DNA of 6,215 nt from the NCBI GenBank assembly GCA_023416455.1, contig JAEZHQ010000126.1:1-6215 (forward strand), given 5' to 3'. The DNA is from Pseudomonadota bacterium. Lineage in GTDB: Bacteria; Pseudomonadota; Alphaproteobacteria; Azospirillales; Azospirillaceae. Below the pieces are notes generated by a model, which saw only the letters and a list, made by a program, of their open reading frames with translations, did not search any database and was not told the origin of the DNA. A program made the translations under genes and the position numbers. Below are positions 5,376 through 6,215 of the stretch, piece after piece (within the stretch, counting starts at the first letter, position 1; each line of letters opens with the position of its first letter).

Positions 5376-5945
5376 TCAGAGCAGGCCGTCGGCGAAGTCG
5401 GTGATGAGGGCGGCCAGGAACAGATCGAGCATGACGAGGATGGCGGCGGTCGCGCCGGGCACGTCGAGCGCGGTGCGCAGCACGAACCACTGATAGGTCA
5501 GCATCGCCATCATCACGCCGAAGACCAGCCCTTCGGACAGAGCCGCCGGCAGGGCGCCGGTGGCGGACAGCACCACGACCGGCAGATAGACGGCCATCTG
5601 CACGACCGAGGACCAGTTGTAGGCGCACAGGAAGTCCAGGTAGCGCGACGAGCGGCCGATCATGCGGGCGACGCTGTGCATGACGACCGGGAAGGCGGTC
5701 CAGCTGACCACGTAGGCGATGGCCTGGACCGCGACGACCTGGATCAGGGGGGTGTCCTGCACCTGGTCCCACAGCCGGATGGTCAGCAGCAGTGCGTAGG
5801 CCGGCAGGATGATGACGGCGGCGTAGAAGGAGTTCCAGGCGCCTTCGGGACTGCGGTCCATGCAGTCCAGCCCGGACCGGTCGAAGCGGGCCAGGCGGTA
5901 GGCGCCGAAGACGGATGTGACGACCTCCCGGGCGGTCAGGGGCAT
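5376..5945 (-). CDS. Five-helix inner-membrane protein of unknown function, downstream of dapE
   Basis: A 189-residue integral membrane protein. After a soluble N-terminus of about 37 residues (MPLTAREVVTSVFGAYRLAR), likely helices lie at about 38-56, 66-90, 112-128, 135-155 and 163-183. No catalytic motif is visible. The arrangement resembles Yip1-like or other small uncharacterised multi-helix proteins, but I cannot place it in a family with certainty. ATG 5945 is chosen over the upstream in-frame ATG at 6020, because the longer version would overlap the end of dapE and its extra 25 residues look like non-coding translation. GGTGAGA at 5951-5957 is a weak ribosome binding site. The start is 37 bases after the dapE stop on the same strand, so the two are probably one transcript, ended by the hairpin at 5310-5355. 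Confidence 0.8.
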   Translation of the reverse strand: MPLTAREVVTSVFGAYRLARFDRSGLDCMDRSPEGAWNSFYAAVIILPAYALLLTIRLWDQVQDTPLIQVVAVQAIAYVVSWTAFPVVMHSVARMIGRSSRYLDFLCAYNWSSVVQMAVYLPVVVLSATGALPAALSEGLVFGVMMAMLTYQWFVLRTALDVPGATAAILVMLDLFLAALITDFADGLL

Positions 5946-5982
5946 GGGTCTCTCACCAGGGCTGGCTTCACCGCTTGGCCTC

Positions 5983-6215
5983 TCAGCCGATCCGCTCGAA
6001 CGCGTCGCGCAGGATCGCATGATAGATGTCGGTCAACCGCGCGAGGTCGTCGAGGGCCACATGCTCGTCGACCTTGTGCATGGTCTGCCCGACCAGCCCG
6101 AACTCCACCACCGGGCAATGGTCCTTGATGAAGCGCGCATCGGAGGTGCCGCCGGTGGTCGACAGCTCGGGCCGCCGCCCGGTGACCGCCTCCACGGCGT
6201 CGGCCACCAGCGCGC
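5983..6215 (-). CDS. dapE: Succinyl-diaminopimelate desuccinylase, C-terminal part (cut by window edge)
   Basis: The last 76 residues of a DapE, whose start lies beyond the right edge. DapE is a cytoplasmic zinc-dependent M20-family peptidase relative that hydrolyses N-succinyl-LL-diaminopimelate to LL-diaminopimelate and succinate, in the pathway to lysine and the peptidoglycan cross-linking residue. The segment has the family's closing signature: LSTTGGTSDARFI, then VVEFGLVG, then TMHKVDEHV, then a C-terminal helix. The histidine of HKVDE corresponds to the zinc ligand H349 of Haemophilus DapE. A related M20 deacylase (for example ArgE) is possible, but the STTGGTSDARFI segment favours DapE. 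The small membrane protein follows 37 bases after the stop. Confidence 0.92.
   Translation of the reverse strand, partial: ALVADAVEAVTGRRPELSTTGGTSDARFIKDHCPVVEFGLVGQTMHKVDEHVALDDLARLTDIYHAILRDAFERIG

Noticed and set aside
5139..6128. A 329-codon plus-strand frame, including MPWYEKESRG near 5275
   Set aside because: It runs antisense through the membrane protein gene and into dapE, and its later part is low-complexity Gln/His/Gly-rich shadow sequence.

Overview
The window is about 6.2 kb of very GC-rich DNA with strongly GC-biased third codon positions. Gene content and protein style (a SHDLRQP-type hybrid histidine kinase, a CobT, and a DapE followed by a five-helix membrane protein) suggest an alphaproteobacterium, most likely Rhodospirillales and Azospirillum-like. 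The taxon is an inference from sequence style, not from a search.

Layout from left to right. Positions 1-68 hold the end (or nearly all) of a very small hydrophobic peptide on the plus strand. Positions 69-749 are a long stretch with no intact gene, but not empty. On the minus strand they hold a well-formed sigma70-type promoter (271-299) aimed at a strong GC-rich hairpin (138-167), which together could define a small RNA of about 130 nt. They also hold a broken minus-strand coding remnant (about 656 down to 382) followed by its own hairpin. Positions 750-1778 encode CobT, the phosphoribosyltransferase that activates the lower ligand of cobalamin. Convergent with it, 34 bp away, is a 1092-residue membrane-bound hybrid sensor kinase (5091 down to 1813) with a periplasmic Cache-like sensor, three PAS domains, a kinase core and a C-terminal receiver. 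Positions 5092-5375 are a regulatory gap with a probable kinase promoter, two palindromes and a long hairpin. Positions 5945-5376 encode a five-helix inner-membrane protein of unknown function, and the right edge holds the C-terminal part of dapE (lysine/meso-diaminopimelate synthesis), both on the minus strand and probably co-transcribed.

The genes do not form one pathway. cobT belongs to cobalamin assembly, dapE to cell wall and lysine precursor synthesis, and the kinase appears to be an orphan signalling protein with no separate response regulator in view. I see no CRISPR array, complete insertion sequence, tRNA or rRNA, and no clear novel multi-gene system. The most open questions lie in the 69-749 region: the small RNA candidate and the frameshifted remnant.
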